Made by a program: the position numbers and the translations under genes | DNA from: Sulfurovum sp. FS08-3 | Lineage (GTDB): Bacteria; Campylobacterota; Campylobacteria; Campylobacterales; Sulfurovaceae | NCBI GenBank assembly: GCA_000830175.1 | Contig: JQIS01000005.1 | Span: forward strand, 26,172-90,171 | DNA length: 64,000 nt | Reading direction: 5' to 3' | Notes under the pieces: generated by a model | Told to the model about the DNA's origin: nothing | Databases searched by the model: none | Seen by the model: the letters and a program-made list of their open reading frames with translations, nothing else | Shown: positions 36,458-45,750 of the stretch, piece after piece | Numbering within the stretch: position 1 is the stretch's first letter | Layout of the letters: each line of letters starts with the position of its first letter

Positions 36458-37276
36458 ATGCAACTAATCAAAATACTTTTTTTTATTACTTTTGTTTTGA
36501 GTGCTTTTGTATCGCTTAGTAGCGTCTATGTTTTGGGGCTTGATAGAAGCATTGAGATTGCTCAATACGCCTACAAACACTCCATTGCCAAAACCCTCCA
36601 AAGCACCAAAGTTTCCACCCCTACTGTGCCTATTGTATCCATCCATCAAGCCTTTGATGCAATCGATAGAGAGACACTGTGGCTACTAGCCGAAATAGAG
36701 ACTCAAAGCAATGCTATTGATTTTAACGCTATTGATTTTTTGCCCTCCCCTATCGCCATTATGGAGTTGCCTAAACTCAACGATACGCTAGCACTCTTTT
36801 TTGACAAAAGCATTTTGACACCTCCCACTATCAAGCTACCATTAGAGACAAACGCTACTAAGCCCAATCCTATCATTGCCCAAAAGAGACCCACACAAGA
36901 AGATGCTCCACTAGGTAATAAAATACATATCAAAGTCAATCTCTCCACCCAAAGAATGAGCGTCTACAGAGACAACAAACTCCTCTATCACTGGAAAGTC
37001 TCAACGGGTCGCAAAGGATACTCCACGCCCATAGGTCAATACAAACCCCAATATCTTACCAAAATGCACTACTCACGCAAATACCACAACTCCCCTATGC
37101 CCTACTCCATCTTTTTTCGTGGAGGCTATGCCTGTCACGGCACTACAAGCGAATGGCGACTGGGTCAAAGAGCCTCTCACGGTTGTATCCGACTCAAAAC
37201 CTCCAACGCCAAAACACTCTTTCAGCTCGTGCAAAACGTAGGCAAAGAGAGAAGTACGATTGATATTAAATATTGA
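36458..37276 (+). CDS. L,D-transpeptidase (YkuD domain)
   Basis: A 272-residue periplasmic enzyme with an N-terminal membrane anchor (residues about 4-28), a linker, then a YkuD domain (about 150-272). The linker holds a short ETNATKPNP stretch. The domain begins IHIKVNLSTQRMSVYRDNKL and has the catalytic motif HGTTSEWRLGQRASHGCIRL with His and Cys in place. Such enzymes form 3-3 peptidoglycan crosslinks or attach proteins to peptidoglycan. It follows the DUF2207 gene by 30 bp, supporting a cell-wall operon. Confidence 0.9.
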   Translation: MQLIKILFFITFVLSAFVSLSSVYVLGLDRSIEIAQYAYKHSIAKTLQSTKVSTPTVPIVSIHQAFDAIDRETLWLLAEIETQSNAIDFNAIDFLPSPIAIMELPKLNDTLALFFDKSILTPPTIKLPLETNATKPNPIIAQKRPTQEDAPLGNKIHIKVNLSTQRMSVYRDNKLLYHWKVSTGRKGYSTPIGQYKPQYLTKMHYSRKYHNSPMPYSIFFRGGYACHGTTSEWRLGQRASHGCIRLKTSNAKTLFQLVQNVGKERSTIDIKY

Positions 37277-37326
37277 TAGCTCAATATTTGAATTTTGCTA
37301 GGATTTATGCTATAGTTGCTTATTAT

Positions 37327-37556
37327 TTGATGTTACGCACTTAAAAAATTACCTCATTAGAGTGTGTCATTGCGAACGCAAGTAATCTAGGATGTATTTC
37401 TACTTTTTTTAGAAAAAAGTAGGCAAAAAAGCGTCACCACTCTCGAATCGCTACGCTTTCAAAGTCGTTCGTGGTGACACAATTTAAAATAGATTGCTTC
37501 GTGCCTCGCAATGACTGGTTCGAAAATGATTTGATAGGCAAAGTGCGTAACATCAG
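37327..37556. mobile_element. MITE-like repeat, copy C with 7-bp target duplication
   Basis: The element begins TTGATGTTACGCACTTAA and ends AAAGTGCGTAACATCAG, an inverted pair with one mismatch at the outermost base. TTATTAT flanks it exactly on both sides (37320-37326 and 37557-37563). The interior contains CTACTTTTTT-TAG-AAAAAAGTAG, a GTCACCAC/GTGGTGAC pair and the GTCATTGCGA / TCGCAATGAC subterminal pair. It fills the 307-bp gap after the L,D-transpeptidase gene. Confidence 0.9.
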
Positions 37557-37588
37557 TTATTATTTTAACGCAAAGTGAGTGTGTGGTT

Positions 37589-37924
37589 ATGAAAATTTTC
37601 TTGTTTATTATAGGTTTTGCAGTGTTGGCTTTTGTGAGTTGTACACATTCAAGTATCGCTTGGGAGACATTAATCAAAGAAAAAAGCGGCTATTGTGCCA
37701 ATAAGTTTCAAGACAAAGAGGAGATGGAAGCGTGTGAAGTCAAACATCTAGCCGTACAACACGCCAAAAAGGAGTGTCAAAACTACACACATCCTGAGTA
37801 TTGTCTTGCTATTGCTGAGTATAGTTGGGAAAACTACATCAAATACGTTATCAAACGCAAACCCACCAAACAAGATGCCCAAAGCTACCCTATGATTTGC
37901 GGTGACAAAGAGAGCAAAAAGTAG
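37589..37924 (+). CDS. Small Cys-rich lipoprotein
   Basis: A 111-residue protein with a lipoprotein signal (KIFLFIIGFAVLAFVSC). Six cysteines follow in the mature part, including CANKFQDKEEMEACE, KKECQNYTHPEYCLA and MICG. This suggests disulfide-bonded helical hairpins in the periplasm. ATG 37589 is preferred over an upstream GTG because it starts the signal peptide. No family is recognised. It is followed by a separate promoter for the next gene. Confidence 0.65.
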   Translation: MKIFLFIIGFAVLAFVSCTHSSIAWETLIKEKSGYCANKFQDKEEMEACEVKHLAVQHAKKECQNYTHPEYCLAIAEYSWENYIKYVIKRKPTKQDAQSYPMICGDKESKK

Positions 37925-37945
37925 TCATTTCGACTCAAAACGCTG

Positions 37946-37951
37946 TATAAT
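37946..37951 (+). promoter_or_regulatory. -10 element upstream of the 2OG oxygenase gene
   Basis: TATAAT preceded directly by TG, 28 bp before ATG 37979. Confidence 0.45.
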
Positions 37952-37978
37952 ACTCCACTTGATTGTGTGGGGTATAAA

Positions 37979-38710
37979 ATGATACAAATAAGCAACGAAA
38001 TATTTTGCGATGAGCGATTGCAAGAGTGGGATATAGCCAACAAGATTTTGCCCAATCCCTACTACGATAAGCCCTTTTTGATTATTCCAAACTTCCTTGA
38101 TAGTGCCTTGGCACACGAAATAGCCGATACTATCTATCAAGAGAAACATGCCCAAAAAGCTCAAATCAAAAAGATGCTCCTTCAAAGCGTGGTCGAACCC
38201 GATGTCAATGAAACGATTCGCAAAACCAATCTCTACACCCTAAACCCCTTTCATACGGCTCTCTATGAGACTCTTTTTAAGCTTCATCAACCCCAAATAG
38301 AGCGATTTTTTAATCTCTCCTTGACCCTTGCAACCCCTATTCAAGTCTTAGAATACACACAAGGCTCTTTTTATATCAAACACGCCGACGACTCCAATGA
38401 GCTTATCGACAAAGAGGGAAACACAGTAGGCTTTACCTGCGTAGCCCCCCAACGCAAACTCACTACCGTACTCTTTGCTACAAGCTTTTATGAGGGAGTG
38501 GTAGCACAGGATGATAAGCAACACTTTAGCGGAGGTGAGTTACTTTTTAACTATCTCTACGACAAAGATGGCAATAGGGTTGCTTTCAAGCCTCGTGCGG
38601 GTGATATGATACTCTTTCCCTCCAATCCCTACTTTAGCCATGAAGTCAAAAAAGTTACAAGCGGTTACCGCCTCACACTCGTACAGTGGCACAATGCACT
38701 TGTGAATTAA
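37979..38710 (+). CDS. 2-oxoglutarate/Fe(II)-dependent oxygenase (prolyl 4-hydroxylase-like)
   Basis: The 243-residue protein carries a double-stranded beta-helix domain with the iron triad and 2OG-binding Arg: HxD in YIKHADDSNEL, distal His in YFSHEVKKV and Arg in SGYRLTLVQW. SGGELLFNYL and PRAGDMILFPS are typical P4H-type segments. The N-terminal third (PFLIIPNFLDSALAHEIAD) matches the same family. The substrate is unknown; relatives hydroxylate proteins or small molecules. It stands alone with its own promoter. Confidence 0.82.
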   Translation: MIQISNEIFCDERLQEWDIANKILPNPYYDKPFLIIPNFLDSALAHEIADTIYQEKHAQKAQIKKMLLQSVVEPDVNETIRKTNLYTLNPFHTALYETLFKLHQPQIERFFNLSLTLATPIQVLEYTQGSFYIKHADDSNELIDKEGNTVGFTCVAPQRKLTTVLFATSFYEGVVAQDDKQHFSGGELLFNYLYDKDGNRVAFKPRAGDMILFPSNPYFSHEVKKVTSGYRLTLVQWHNALVN

Positions 38711-38762
38711 ATATTACAGTTAGTTTGATTTTGGATTGCAAAGTAGATGTGTGAAGTAAGAG

Positions 38763-39047
38763 CTAACTCTCTTCTCTGTAGTTACGATATTTTATGATAG
38801 CAATCACCATAATCTTATCGCTCTCTATACGATACGTTACGACATAGCCTTTAAAAATCAAATCACGAATATTTTTATCATCAAAATAGATTGATTTTCT
38901 GCACTTATAGGGCATATAGTCAAGCTTGTTTATTTTGCTATCTAAATCCATTTCAAATTTAAAAGCTTGTTCAAGACTATCTTTGGCAATATACTCCATT
39001 ATCTCTTGCAAATCCAAGAGATAGCCGCGACTTCTAACTATTTGCAT
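38763..39047 (-). CDS. RelE/ParE-family toxin
   Basis: A 94-residue toxin with the ParE fold pattern. It has a first helix-hairpin (YLLDLQEIMEYIAKDSLEQAFKF), then NKLDYMPYKCRKSIY, the beta-strand region GYVVTYRIESDKIMVIAIIK and a C-terminal YRNYRE. Members inhibit gyrase or cleave mRNA; which applies cannot be told. It overlaps its antitoxin gene by 14 nt. Confidence 0.82.
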   Translation of the reverse strand: MQIVRSRGYLLDLQEIMEYIAKDSLEQAFKFEMDLDSKINKLDYMPYKCRKSIYFDDKNIRDLIFKGYVVTYRIESDKIMVIAIIKYRNYREES

Positions 39048-39315
39048 ATCTGTTTTTAAGGTTTTCTCTGAAGTTACTCATCTCCAAATGGTATTCATCG
39101 GAAGATAAAAGTTTCTCTTTGGCACTATCAATTTGCTTTAAAGCATTTTGCATATAGGCTTTATCTTTTTGAAATTGTTTGCTTTGGAGATAGGAGTTAT
39201 CATCGACTACTTCAATATTGTGTATCATTCCCTCTTTGAGACTATCTAAAATATTTAAAACAGCATCAAGGTAACTCTCATCTACTTGCAGTTTAATATG
39301 CGACACGATATTCAC
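39034..39315 (-). CDS. Antitoxin of the ParE-type module
   Basis: The 93-residue partner lies directly upstream of the ParE-type toxin and overlaps it, as expected for a type II module. The N-terminus (SHIKLQVDESYLDAVLNIL) could form a strand-helix DNA-binding unit, while the charged helical C-terminus would bind the toxin. The family is not recognised by name; identity rests on position and size. Confidence 0.7.
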   Translation of the reverse strand: MNIVSHIKLQVDESYLDAVLNILDSLKEGMIHNIEVVDDNSYLQSKQFQKDKAYMQNALKQIDSAKEKLLSSDEYHLEMSNFRENLKNRYANS

Positions 39316-39330
39316 CTCTATTTTTTGATT

Positions 39331-39344
39331 TTATTATAGCACAA
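39331..39344 (-). promoter_or_regulatory. Extended -10 promoter of the ParE-type module
   Basis: The minus strand reads TTGTGCTATAATAA. The same 14-mer occurs before mntA at 45947 and, with one change, before the PIN module at 45109. Confidence 0.6.
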
Positions 39345-39378
39345 TTAGTACTACGTTGTGACTTAAGCCCTAAAATAG

Positions 39379-39384
39379 TATAAT
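39379..39384 (+). promoter_or_regulatory. -10 element of purT
   Basis: TATAAT 27 bp before the purT start, followed by GAGGAAAATGG as ribosome-binding region. Confidence 0.45.
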
Positions 39385-39411
39385 CTAACCAAAACAACTT
39401 GAGGAAAATGG

Positions 39412-40581
39412 ATGAATTTTACAACACCCCTACAACCCCATGCGATTAAAATGATGCTACTAGGTTCTGGCGAATTGGGCAAAGAGGTTGCTATCGAAGC
39501 TCAACGATTAGGCATTGAGGTCATAGCTGTGGATAAGTACGACAACGCCCCCGCCCACCTTGTAGCCAACCGTAAGGTAGTCGTCAATATGCAAGACAAA
39601 GAGGCTTTGCTTGAAGTGATTGAAACCTATCAACCCACCTATATCCTACCCGAAGTTGAGGCTATCTCTATCGAGGCTCTTTTTGAAGCACAAGCTCGTG
39701 GTTTTCATATTATCCCCAATGCAGAGGCGGTCAATAAAACCATGAACCGCAAAAACATCCGCCTCTTTGCTTCCCAAACATTGGGACTCAATACCAGTAA
39801 ATATCTTTTTGTCAAAACCCTTGAGGAGTTGCAAGAAGCGTCCAAAACCATCGGTTTTCCTTGCGTCATAAAACCCGTTATGAGTTCATCGGGACACGGA
39901 CAAAGTATCGCCAAAACATTTGATGATATTGCTTTGTCGTGGGAAAAAGCCAAAGAGGCGAGAGGCGATAGTTCCGAACTCATAGTAGAGGAGTTTATCG
40001 CTTTTGATTATGAGATTACCCTTTTGACGGTACGAAACGATAATCAAACCCTCTTTTGTGAGCCTATTGGTCATGAACAGCGAGATGGAGACTATATCCT
40101 CTCGTGGCAACCCGCACTTATGAGTCCCACTGCCCTCCAAAAAGCCCAAGCAATTGCCAAAGCCGTTACCGATGGATTGGGAGGTCGAGGCGTATTTGGC
40201 GTGGAGTTTTTTGTCAAAGGCGATGAGGTCTATTTCTCAGAGCTAAGCCCTCGTCCTCACGATACAGGCATGGTGACGCTTATCACCCAAAGCCAAAGTG
40301 AATTTGCGTTGCACGTTCGTGCCGTTTTGGGACTACCGCTTGATTTTGAGTTTTTCAAAGCAGGTGCTAGTGCGGCTTACAAAGCCAAAACTCCTAGCAA
40401 CAACCCTACGCTCATCGTTCCCCCATCAGCTTTTAGCCGTAGCTCTTTTGTACGCATATTTGGCAAACCAGAGGCTCATGTAGGACGAAGGATGGCAGTA
40501 GCATTGGTGCTTGATGAAGATATTGAGGTAGCCCAACAGAAAGCTTTGGCTATTGTTGATAGTATCAAAGAAGACGAATAA
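39412..40581 (+). CDS. purT: Formate-dependent phosphoribosylglycinamide formyltransferase
   Basis: PurT uses formate and ATP to formylate GAR in purine synthesis. The 389-residue ATP-grasp enzyme has the N-terminal [20 protein letters not shown], the substrate site [24 protein letters not shown] in the ATP-binding loop and the metal ligands around [29 protein letters not shown] closes the active site. It is full length. The hemerythrin-like gene follows after 23 bp. Confidence 0.95.
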   Translation: MNFTTPLQPHAIKMMLLGSGELGKEVAIEAQRLGIEVIAVDKYDNAPAHLVANRKVVVNMQDKEALLEVIETYQPTYILPEVEAISIEALFEAQARGFHIIPNAEAVNKTMNRKNIRLFASQTLGLNTSKYLFVKTLEELQEASKTIGFPCVIKPVMSSSGHGQSIAKTFDDIALSWEKAKEARGDSSELIVEEFIAFDYEITLLTVRNDNQTLFCEPIGHEQRDGDYILSWQPALMSPTALQKAQAIAKAVTDGLGGRGVFGVEFFVKGDEVYFSELSPRPHDTGMVTLITQSQSEFALHVRAVLGLPLDFEFFKAGASAAYKAKTPSNNPTLIVPPSAFSRSSFVRIFGKPEAHVGRRMAVALVLDEDIEVAQQKALAIVDSIKEDE

Positions 40582-40604
40582 AAAAAACAAAAAAGGAACA
40601 CACA

Positions 40605-41093
40605 ATGGGATTTATCAAAAATTTGATGGAACGATTTAAAAAAAATGAGGTTATGGCGATTGAAAACCTTAACTACAATCCCAATCTCATTGCCATGCTT
40701 CAAAGTGACCACCAACAACTCTTTGAAATCTATCGCACACTTCAATCCCAATACAAAATCGACAATAGCTTTGGGGCGATGGAGCCATTGATGAATGAGT
40801 TTAAATTAGCCTTTGAGCTTCATTTGATGATGGAAGATGCTCAGCTTTACGGTTACCTTCGTGCTGCTACCTTAGAAGATGACGACAACCACGCCCTTGT
40901 CAATGAGATGCAAGATCAGATGAACTCCATCACCAAAAAAATTATCAAACTCATCCACCTCTACGGCGATGAAAAGAGCTACCAAAAAAATGTCAATAAA
41001 CTGCTCGATGTTTTAGGAGATGTAGGCATGGTACTAACCCAACGCTTCAATACCGAAGAAGAGAAACTCTACCCTCTCTACAAAGAGGCTTAA
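40605..41093 (+). CDS. Hemerythrin-like (HHE) domain protein
   Basis: A 162-residue four-helix-bundle protein. Candidate metal ligands are in LQSDHQQLFEIY, FELHLMMEDAQLYGYL and RFNTEEEKLYPLY, which match the HHE pattern of H..E pairs with some His replaced by Glu. The N-terminus is a short basic extension. Such proteins sense or store oxygen or iron, or respond to nitrosative stress; the role here is open. It is likely cotranscribed with purT and is followed by REPIN copy R3. Confidence 0.72.
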   Translation: MGFIKNLMERFKKNEVMAIENLNYNPNLIAMLQSDHQQLFEIYRTLQSQYKIDNSFGAMEPLMNEFKLAFELHLMMEDAQLYGYLRAATLEDDDNHALVNEMQDQMNSITKKIIKLIHLYGDEKSYQKNVNKLLDVLGDVGMVLTQRFNTEEEKLYPLYKEA

Positions 41094-41096
41094 ATC

Positions 41097-41167
41097 TGTA
41101 GCCTCGGCTTTAGCCGAGCATGAGAGATTCAATAACTTTTAAATGTTCGGCTACAGCCGAATCCACA
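41097..41167 (+). repeat. REPIN-like twin hairpin, copy R3
   Basis: TGTAGCCTCGGCTTTAGCCG starts 4 nt after the hemerythrin-like stop. An inverted mate, TTCGGCTACAGCCGAATCCA, follows about 35 bp later. Confidence 0.8.
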
Positions 41168-41260
41168 GCCTTGTTCATGACGCATTCTAAAATTTACCCA
41201 AAACAATCAACCCAAAGATTTCACACACCCCAACTCAACACCCCTTAACGCATACTTTTG

Positions 41261-41266
41261 TATAAT
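41261..41266 (+). promoter_or_regulatory. -10 element of gatA
   Basis: TATAAT preceded by TTTTG, 32 bp before the gatA ATG. Confidence 0.45.
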
Positions 41267-41298
41267 CTAGCCAATATTTTTATATAAGGAACAGTTAC

Positions 41299-42645
41299 AT
41301 GATTACCTTAAAAGAGGCACTCACAAAGAGTCAAGATGAACTTAATAGACTTAAAACGCAAATGGAAAACAAGGCAAAAGAGGGTGGACTCAATGCCTAT
41401 ATCGGTTTTGAATCTTCGGGTGAAGGTGTGCCGATTTTAATAAAAGATAATATTCAAGTCAAAGGCTGGTCTCTCACGTGCGGTTCAAAAATACTGCAAG
41501 GCTACATCGCCCCCTACGAAGCCACCGCCATTACCCATCTCAAATCCCATGGCATGGCACCTTTTGGAAGAGCCAATATGGATGAGTTTGCTATGGGTTC
41601 AACGACTGAATCAAGCTATTACGGCAAGACACTCAATCCTCACAACAAAGAACACGTCCCAGGCGGAAGCTCAGGCGGAAGTGCAGCGGCTGTAGCGGGA
41701 GGAATTGCTATCGCAGCTCTTGGAAGCGATACGGGAGGAAGTATTCGACAACCTGCAGCCTATTGCGGTTGCGTGGGCATGAAACCTACTTACGGGCGAG
41801 TAAGCCGATACGGTTTGGGAGCGTACTCTTCAAGCCTTGATCAAATCGGACCCATTACCCAAAATGTGGAAGATGCCGCCATTCTCTACGATGCCATTGC
41901 GGGTCATGACCCCAAAGACTCCACCAGTGCCGATATGGAAACGGTAAGTGTAGCCCAAAATCTCAATCCCGATAGAAAGCTTACCATTGCGGTGATTGAT
42001 AACTATATTAGTGAAGCCGACAGCCAAACACAAAGAGTTTTTGCTCAAACAGTAGAAAAACTACGCAACGCAGGGCATACCATTATCCACAAAAATAGGC
42101 TCAATACCCAATACGATATAGCTACCTATTACATCATCGCCACCGCAGAAGCCACTACCAATTTGGCACGATACGACGGTATTCGCTACGGCAATAGAGC
42201 CTCGTGCAATAACGTCAGCGAACTCTTTTACAACACCCGAAGCGAGGGATTTGGCGATGAGGTCAAACGACGTATTTTGCTAGGTAACTTTGTACTCTCA
42301 TCGGGCTTTTACGATGCCTATTACCTCAAAGCCCAAAAAGTACGCCACCTTATCCGAGATGAGTTTAACGCCATTTTCAAAGAAGCCGACCTTATTCTCT
42401 CTCCCGTAGCACCCTCTAGTGCACCCAAAATCGGCTCTATTAGTGATCCATTGGAGATGTACAAAAGCGATATGTACACCCTCTCCATCAATTTGGCAGG
42501 ACTTCCCGCACTCTCACTCCCCGTAGGCAAAGATAGTGCAAACGGTTTGCCTATTGGACTTCAACTCATTGCCAAAGCGTTTGATGAACAGACTCTTTTT
42601 GATGGGGCGTTGAGCTTGGAGAGAGCGGTAAATTATCAAAAATAG
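41299..42645 (+). CDS. gatA: Aspartyl/glutamyl-tRNA amidotransferase subunit A
   Basis: GatA is the amidase subunit of GatCAB, which turns Glu-tRNA-Gln and Asp-tRNA-Asn into Gln- and Asn-tRNA. The 448-residue protein has the catalytic Lys in [12 protein letters not shown]. The amidase signature is [15 protein letters not shown], and the nucleophile Ser is in [17 protein letters not shown]. Length is normal for Campylobacterota. gatB and gatC are not nearby. nadK follows after 24 bp, so gatA-nadK-recN may form one operon. Confidence 0.95.
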   Translation: MITLKEALTKSQDELNRLKTQMENKAKEGGLNAYIGFESSGEGVPILIKDNIQVKGWSLTCGSKILQGYIAPYEATAITHLKSHGMAPFGRANMDEFAMGSTTESSYYGKTLNPHNKEHVPGGSSGGSAAAVAGGIAIAALGSDTGGSIRQPAAYCGCVGMKPTYGRVSRYGLGAYSSSLDQIGPITQNVEDAAILYDAIAGHDPKDSTSADMETVSVAQNLNPDRKLTIAVIDNYISEADSQTQRVFAQTVEKLRNAGHTIIHKNRLNTQYDIATYYIIATAEATTNLARYDGIRYGNRASCNNVSELFYNTRSEGFGDEVKRRILLGNFVLSSGFYDAYYLKAQKVRHLIRDEFNAIFKEADLILSPVAPSSAPKIGSISDPLEMYKSDMYTLSINLAGLPALSLPVGKDSANGLPIGLQLIAKAFDEQTLFDGALSLERAVNYQK

Positions 42646-42669
42646 TAAACACTGTAATAAGGTTGAGTT

Positions 42670-43521
42670 ATGTTAGAGAAGCTTGAACGTGCAGGATTTA
42701 TCCTCAAACCCCATGCACCCGAAATAAAAGAGACCTTTAGAGAGATTCGCAAGATATTTCAAAGCAGAGGCATTAAAGTCTCTTTGTCTCAAAAGAGTGC
42801 ACAAATGATAGGGCTAAAGGGTGTTAAATTTGATCAAATGTGCAAAGAGAGCGATTTTTTGGTCTCTTTGGGGGGAGATGGGACACTCCTTTCGCTTGTA
42901 AGACGAAGCTACGATTATCACAAACCTGTATTGGGTATCAATGCGGGGAATTTGGGATTTTTGGCCGATATTCGTCTCGATGAGGTGGAGAGCTTTGTGG
43001 ATAAATTGCTCAAAGGGGAGTATCGCATCGATGATAGAATGATGATGGTGGGGATTTTGGAACGTGCCGATACAAGCCAAAAGCTCTACGCTTTCAACGA
43101 TATTGTCATTACTCGCCCCTCTATCTCTAAGATGGTCGAAATTGATGCCTACATTGATGGTGAGAAGTTCAATCGCTACAGGGGCGATGGGCTTATTGTC
43201 TCCACCCCCACAGGTGCAACCGCCTACTCTTTGGCAGCAGGTGGACCTATCATGTATCCTCTTACCAAAGCCTTTATTCTTACCCCTATTTGTCCCCACT
43301 CTCTGACACAGCGTCCTTTGGTAGTGCCTACCGATTTTACCATTGAACTCATCTCACCCAAAGATAGAGTCATTGCTATGGTCGATGGACAAGACTCCTA
43401 CGAAATGGAATCGGGCGATAAACTCTACATCACCATAGCCAAAGTAGGTGCAAAACTACTGCACAAGAGAGAACGCAACTACTTTTCGGTACTAAGAGAT
43501 AAACTTTCATGGGGCGAGTAG
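42670..43521 (+). CDS. nadK: NAD kinase
   Basis: NadK phosphorylates NAD to NADP. The 283-residue protein shows VSLGGDGTLLSLVRR, NAGNLGFLADI, the substrate-binding FNDIVITRP and GDGLIVSTPTGATAYSLAAGGP. This is a full set of family motifs. Its 3' end overlaps the recN start region. Confidence 0.95.
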   Translation: MLEKLERAGFILKPHAPEIKETFREIRKIFQSRGIKVSLSQKSAQMIGLKGVKFDQMCKESDFLVSLGGDGTLLSLVRRSYDYHKPVLGINAGNLGFLADIRLDEVESFVDKLLKGEYRIDDRMMMVGILERADTSQKLYAFNDIVITRPSISKMVEIDAYIDGEKFNRYRGDGLIVSTPTGATAYSLAAGGPIMYPLTKAFILTPICPHSLTQRPLVVPTDFTIELISPKDRVIAMVDGQDSYEMESGDKLYITIAKVGAKLLHKRERNYFSVLRDKLSWGE

Positions 43522-45059
43522 TGGAAAAAGCAATCATTGAACGACTCTTTGTCAAAGAGTTACTCTTTTTTGAGACCGTAGATATAGAGTTTGATGGCGG
43601 TTTAGTCGTCTTTAGTGGAGCAAGTGGGGCGGGAAAATCGTTGCTCATTGGCTCTATTTTGGCTACTTTTGGGCTTGATACGCCCATAGCTTCCCTTAGC
43701 GAACTCACTATCAACAAGACTTTGGATATAGAGGGCTACGACACCGATGATGCCTTTGCTATCAAATGCATCAAAAGCGACAAACTACGCTACTATATTG
43801 ATGGGCAAAAAATCTCCAAAAAAGCCTTGCAAGATATTTTCACTCCTCCTTTTGTGCGTTATCTATCGGTACGCCAAAAAGAGCCTTTGAGCAGTAGGGA
43901 TTTGTTGCACTACATTGACACCATCGCTTTGCAAAGCAAACCCTCATTTGAGCAACTTCTAGGAGAGTATCAACGACGCTACGGACTCTACAAAGCCTCA
44001 CTCCAAACACTCGAATCGCTTCAATCCAAGGAGTCCAATCTCAATGAACGCATCGAGTTTGCCACCTTTGAACGCAACAAAATTGATGCCATTGCACCCA
44101 AAATAGGAGAGGATGAGGAGCTTTTGAGTCTCAAACAAAAGCTTTCGAGGATTGATAAACTCAAAGAGGCGATTGCCAATGCCCATTTTATCTTTGAATT
44201 TGAGAGCAAAGTCATTGAGGTCTATCATCTTTTGGACAAAGAGAGCGGTTTTGTCACCGATACTTTCAACCAAATTCGCTCCGATTTTGAAGAGATTGAT
44301 AGCCTCTACGATGAGCTTGAAGAGGTCAATATCGAAGCGGTACTTGATAGAATCGAACAAATCGCCGCACTGATACAAAAATACGGCTCTATTGAAGCAA
44401 CTCTAGCCTACAGAGACCAAAAAGCCAGTGAATTGGCTCAATACCAAACCATGAGCTACGATAAAAAAGAGCTTGAAGCCTTCATTGCCAGTGAGAAACA
44501 ATCCCTTATCTTTTTGGCAAAAGAGCTTGATAGTGTGCGTCAAGAGGTGGCTATAGAGATTCAATCCCAATTAGAAGGCTACCTTACCTCGCTCAAACTC
44601 CCCCCTTTGACATTTGAGTTTACACTGCGGTCGCTTGATGGTTTGGGAATGATGGATGTCGATAGCGGTATGAACGGCTCCAAAACTTCAACACTAAGCG
44701 GAGGAGAGTTTAACCGCTTACGCCTTGCTTTGATGGCAGTAGCTATGGAGTGTGGGCAAAAACAAGAGAGTGGCGTGATTATTCTTGATGAAATTGATGC
44801 CAATGTAAGCGGGGATGAATCGATTGCTATTGCCAATCTCATCGCCAAACTAGCAAAAAATTACCAAATCTTTGCCATTTCGCACCAACCCCACCTCTCC
44901 GCCCAAGCCAATCAACACATTTTGGTCAAAAAAGAGGGAGAAAAAGGCTCTATCGAAATCCTCGACAAAGAGGGACGTATCAACGAAATAGCACGCATCA
45001 TCGCAGGAGAAAAAGCCAACAGCGAAGCGATGAAATTTGCCAAAAAGCTTTTGAATTAG
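43509..45059 (+). CDS. recN: RecN-like DNA repair ATPase
   Basis: An SMC-like ATPase for double-strand break repair, 516 residues and shorter than E. coli RecN, as in other Campylobacterota. It has the Walker A motif FSGASGAGKSLLIGS near the N-terminus, a coiled-coil middle (about 150-345), the ABC signature TLSGGEFNRLRLAL and Walker B VIILDEIDANVSG with ISHQPHLSAQA. The start is uncertain. ATG 43509 overlaps nadK by 13 nt; GTG 43521 is an alternative and directly precedes the conserved part. The toxin-antitoxin island begins 85 bp downstream. Confidence 0.88.
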   Translation: MGRVVEKAIIERLFVKELLFFETVDIEFDGGLVVFSGASGAGKSLLIGSILATFGLDTPIASLSELTINKTLDIEGYDTDDAFAIKCIKSDKLRYYIDGQKISKKALQDIFTPPFVRYLSVRQKEPLSSRDLLHYIDTIALQSKPSFEQLLGEYQRRYGLYKASLQTLESLQSKESNLNERIEFATFERNKIDAIAPKIGEDEELLSLKQKLSRIDKLKEAIANAHFIFEFESKVIEVYHLLDKESGFVTDTFNQIRSDFEEIDSLYDELEEVNIEAVLDRIEQIAALIQKYGSIEATLAYRDQKASELAQYQTMSYDKKELEAFIASEKQSLIFLAKELDSVRQEVAIEIQSQLEGYLTSLKLPPLTFEFTLRSLDGLGMMDVDSGMNGSKTSTLSGGEFNRLRLALMAVAMECGQKQESGVIILDEIDANVSGDESIAIANLIAKLAKNYQIFAISHQPHLSAQANQHILVKKEGEKGSIEILDKEGRINEIARIIAGEKANSEAMKFAKKLLN

Positions 45060-45108
45060 ATTTGATACCCTATAGACAAGGCTAGTGAGATGGTGGGAAA
45101 TGCGTAGG

Positions 45109-45122
45109 TTGTGTTATAATAA
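45109..45122 (+). promoter_or_regulatory. Extended -10 promoter of the PIN toxin-antitoxin module
   Basis: TTGTGTTATAATAA, 23 bp before the antitoxin ATG, nearly the same as the promoters at 39331 (minus) and 45947. Confidence 0.6.
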
Positions 45123-45144
45123 CTTAAAATAATGGAGGCAAACA

Positions 45145-45384
45145 ATGACGATTGAACTCAATAATCCTAACATAGAAAAACTCTTTGTCCATCAATTCAA
45201 ATCCGATAGTATAAAATTTTCCCAATTTATTGTCACCCTTATAGAACAAAACCAAAAGTTACCTCTTGACTCAAAAGAAGATATAGCCTCTTTGGGCGGT
45301 AGCCTTCATTACTATGCCAATAGCTCCAAACGGAAGCTAGAAAAACAAGCATGGGAGATGCATATCAAGGATAAATATCAATGA
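45145..45384 (+). CDS. Antitoxin of PIN module
   Basis: A 79-residue protein directly upstream of, and overlapping by ATGA, a PIN-domain toxin gene. The N-terminus (MTIELNNPNIEKLF) is of a kind often seen in small Campylobacterota antitoxins, and the C-terminus (KRKLEKQAWEMHIKDKY) is a charged helix fit to block the toxin. The start follows ATGGAGG. No named family is assigned. Confidence 0.78.
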   Translation: MTIELNNPNIEKLFVHQFKSDSIKFSQFIVTLIEQNQKLPLDSKEDIASLGGSLHYYANSSKRKLEKQAWEMHIKDKYQ

Positions 45385-45746
45385 TTGTTTTGGATGCCAA
45401 TTATATTTTAAGATTTCTTTTGCACGACCTTCAAGAGATGTATGCTCTATCCAAAGAGTGCATTGCAAACAACCGCTGTATAATTCTCAATGAAGTATTG
45501 GCTGAAGTTGTCTTTGTGCTACTCAAAGTTTATGGTGTTAGCAAAGAGGATATTAGCCAAACGCTAAGCCAATTTTTACAATACGACACCATTATTATCG
45601 ACTCAAAAACTACAATGATAAATGCATTGAAGATATTTAACGATAAAAATTTGGATTTTGTTGATGCTATTTTGTGTGCTAAATCCAAAGAGTATAAGAT
45701 TAAAACATTTGACAAAAAGCTTAATCAATGCATTGTCTCTATTTAA
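45381..45746 (+). CDS. PIN-domain ribonuclease toxin
   Basis: A 121-residue PIN-fold nuclease. The acidic metal-site residues are visible: Asp in VLDANYILRFL, Glu in LNEVLAEVVFVLL, Asp in LDFVDAILCAKS and Asp in IKTFDKKL. Such toxins cleave RNA when freed from their antitoxin. It overlaps the antitoxin gene by ATGA. A second, unpaired antitoxin follows 4 bp after its stop. Confidence 0.87.
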   Translation: MIVLDANYILRFLLHDLQEMYALSKECIANNRCIILNEVLAEVVFVLLKVYGVSKEDISQTLSQFLQYDTIIIDSKTTMINALKIFNDKNLDFVDAILCAKSKEYKIKTFDKKLNQCIVSI

Positions 45747-45750
45747 AGAA

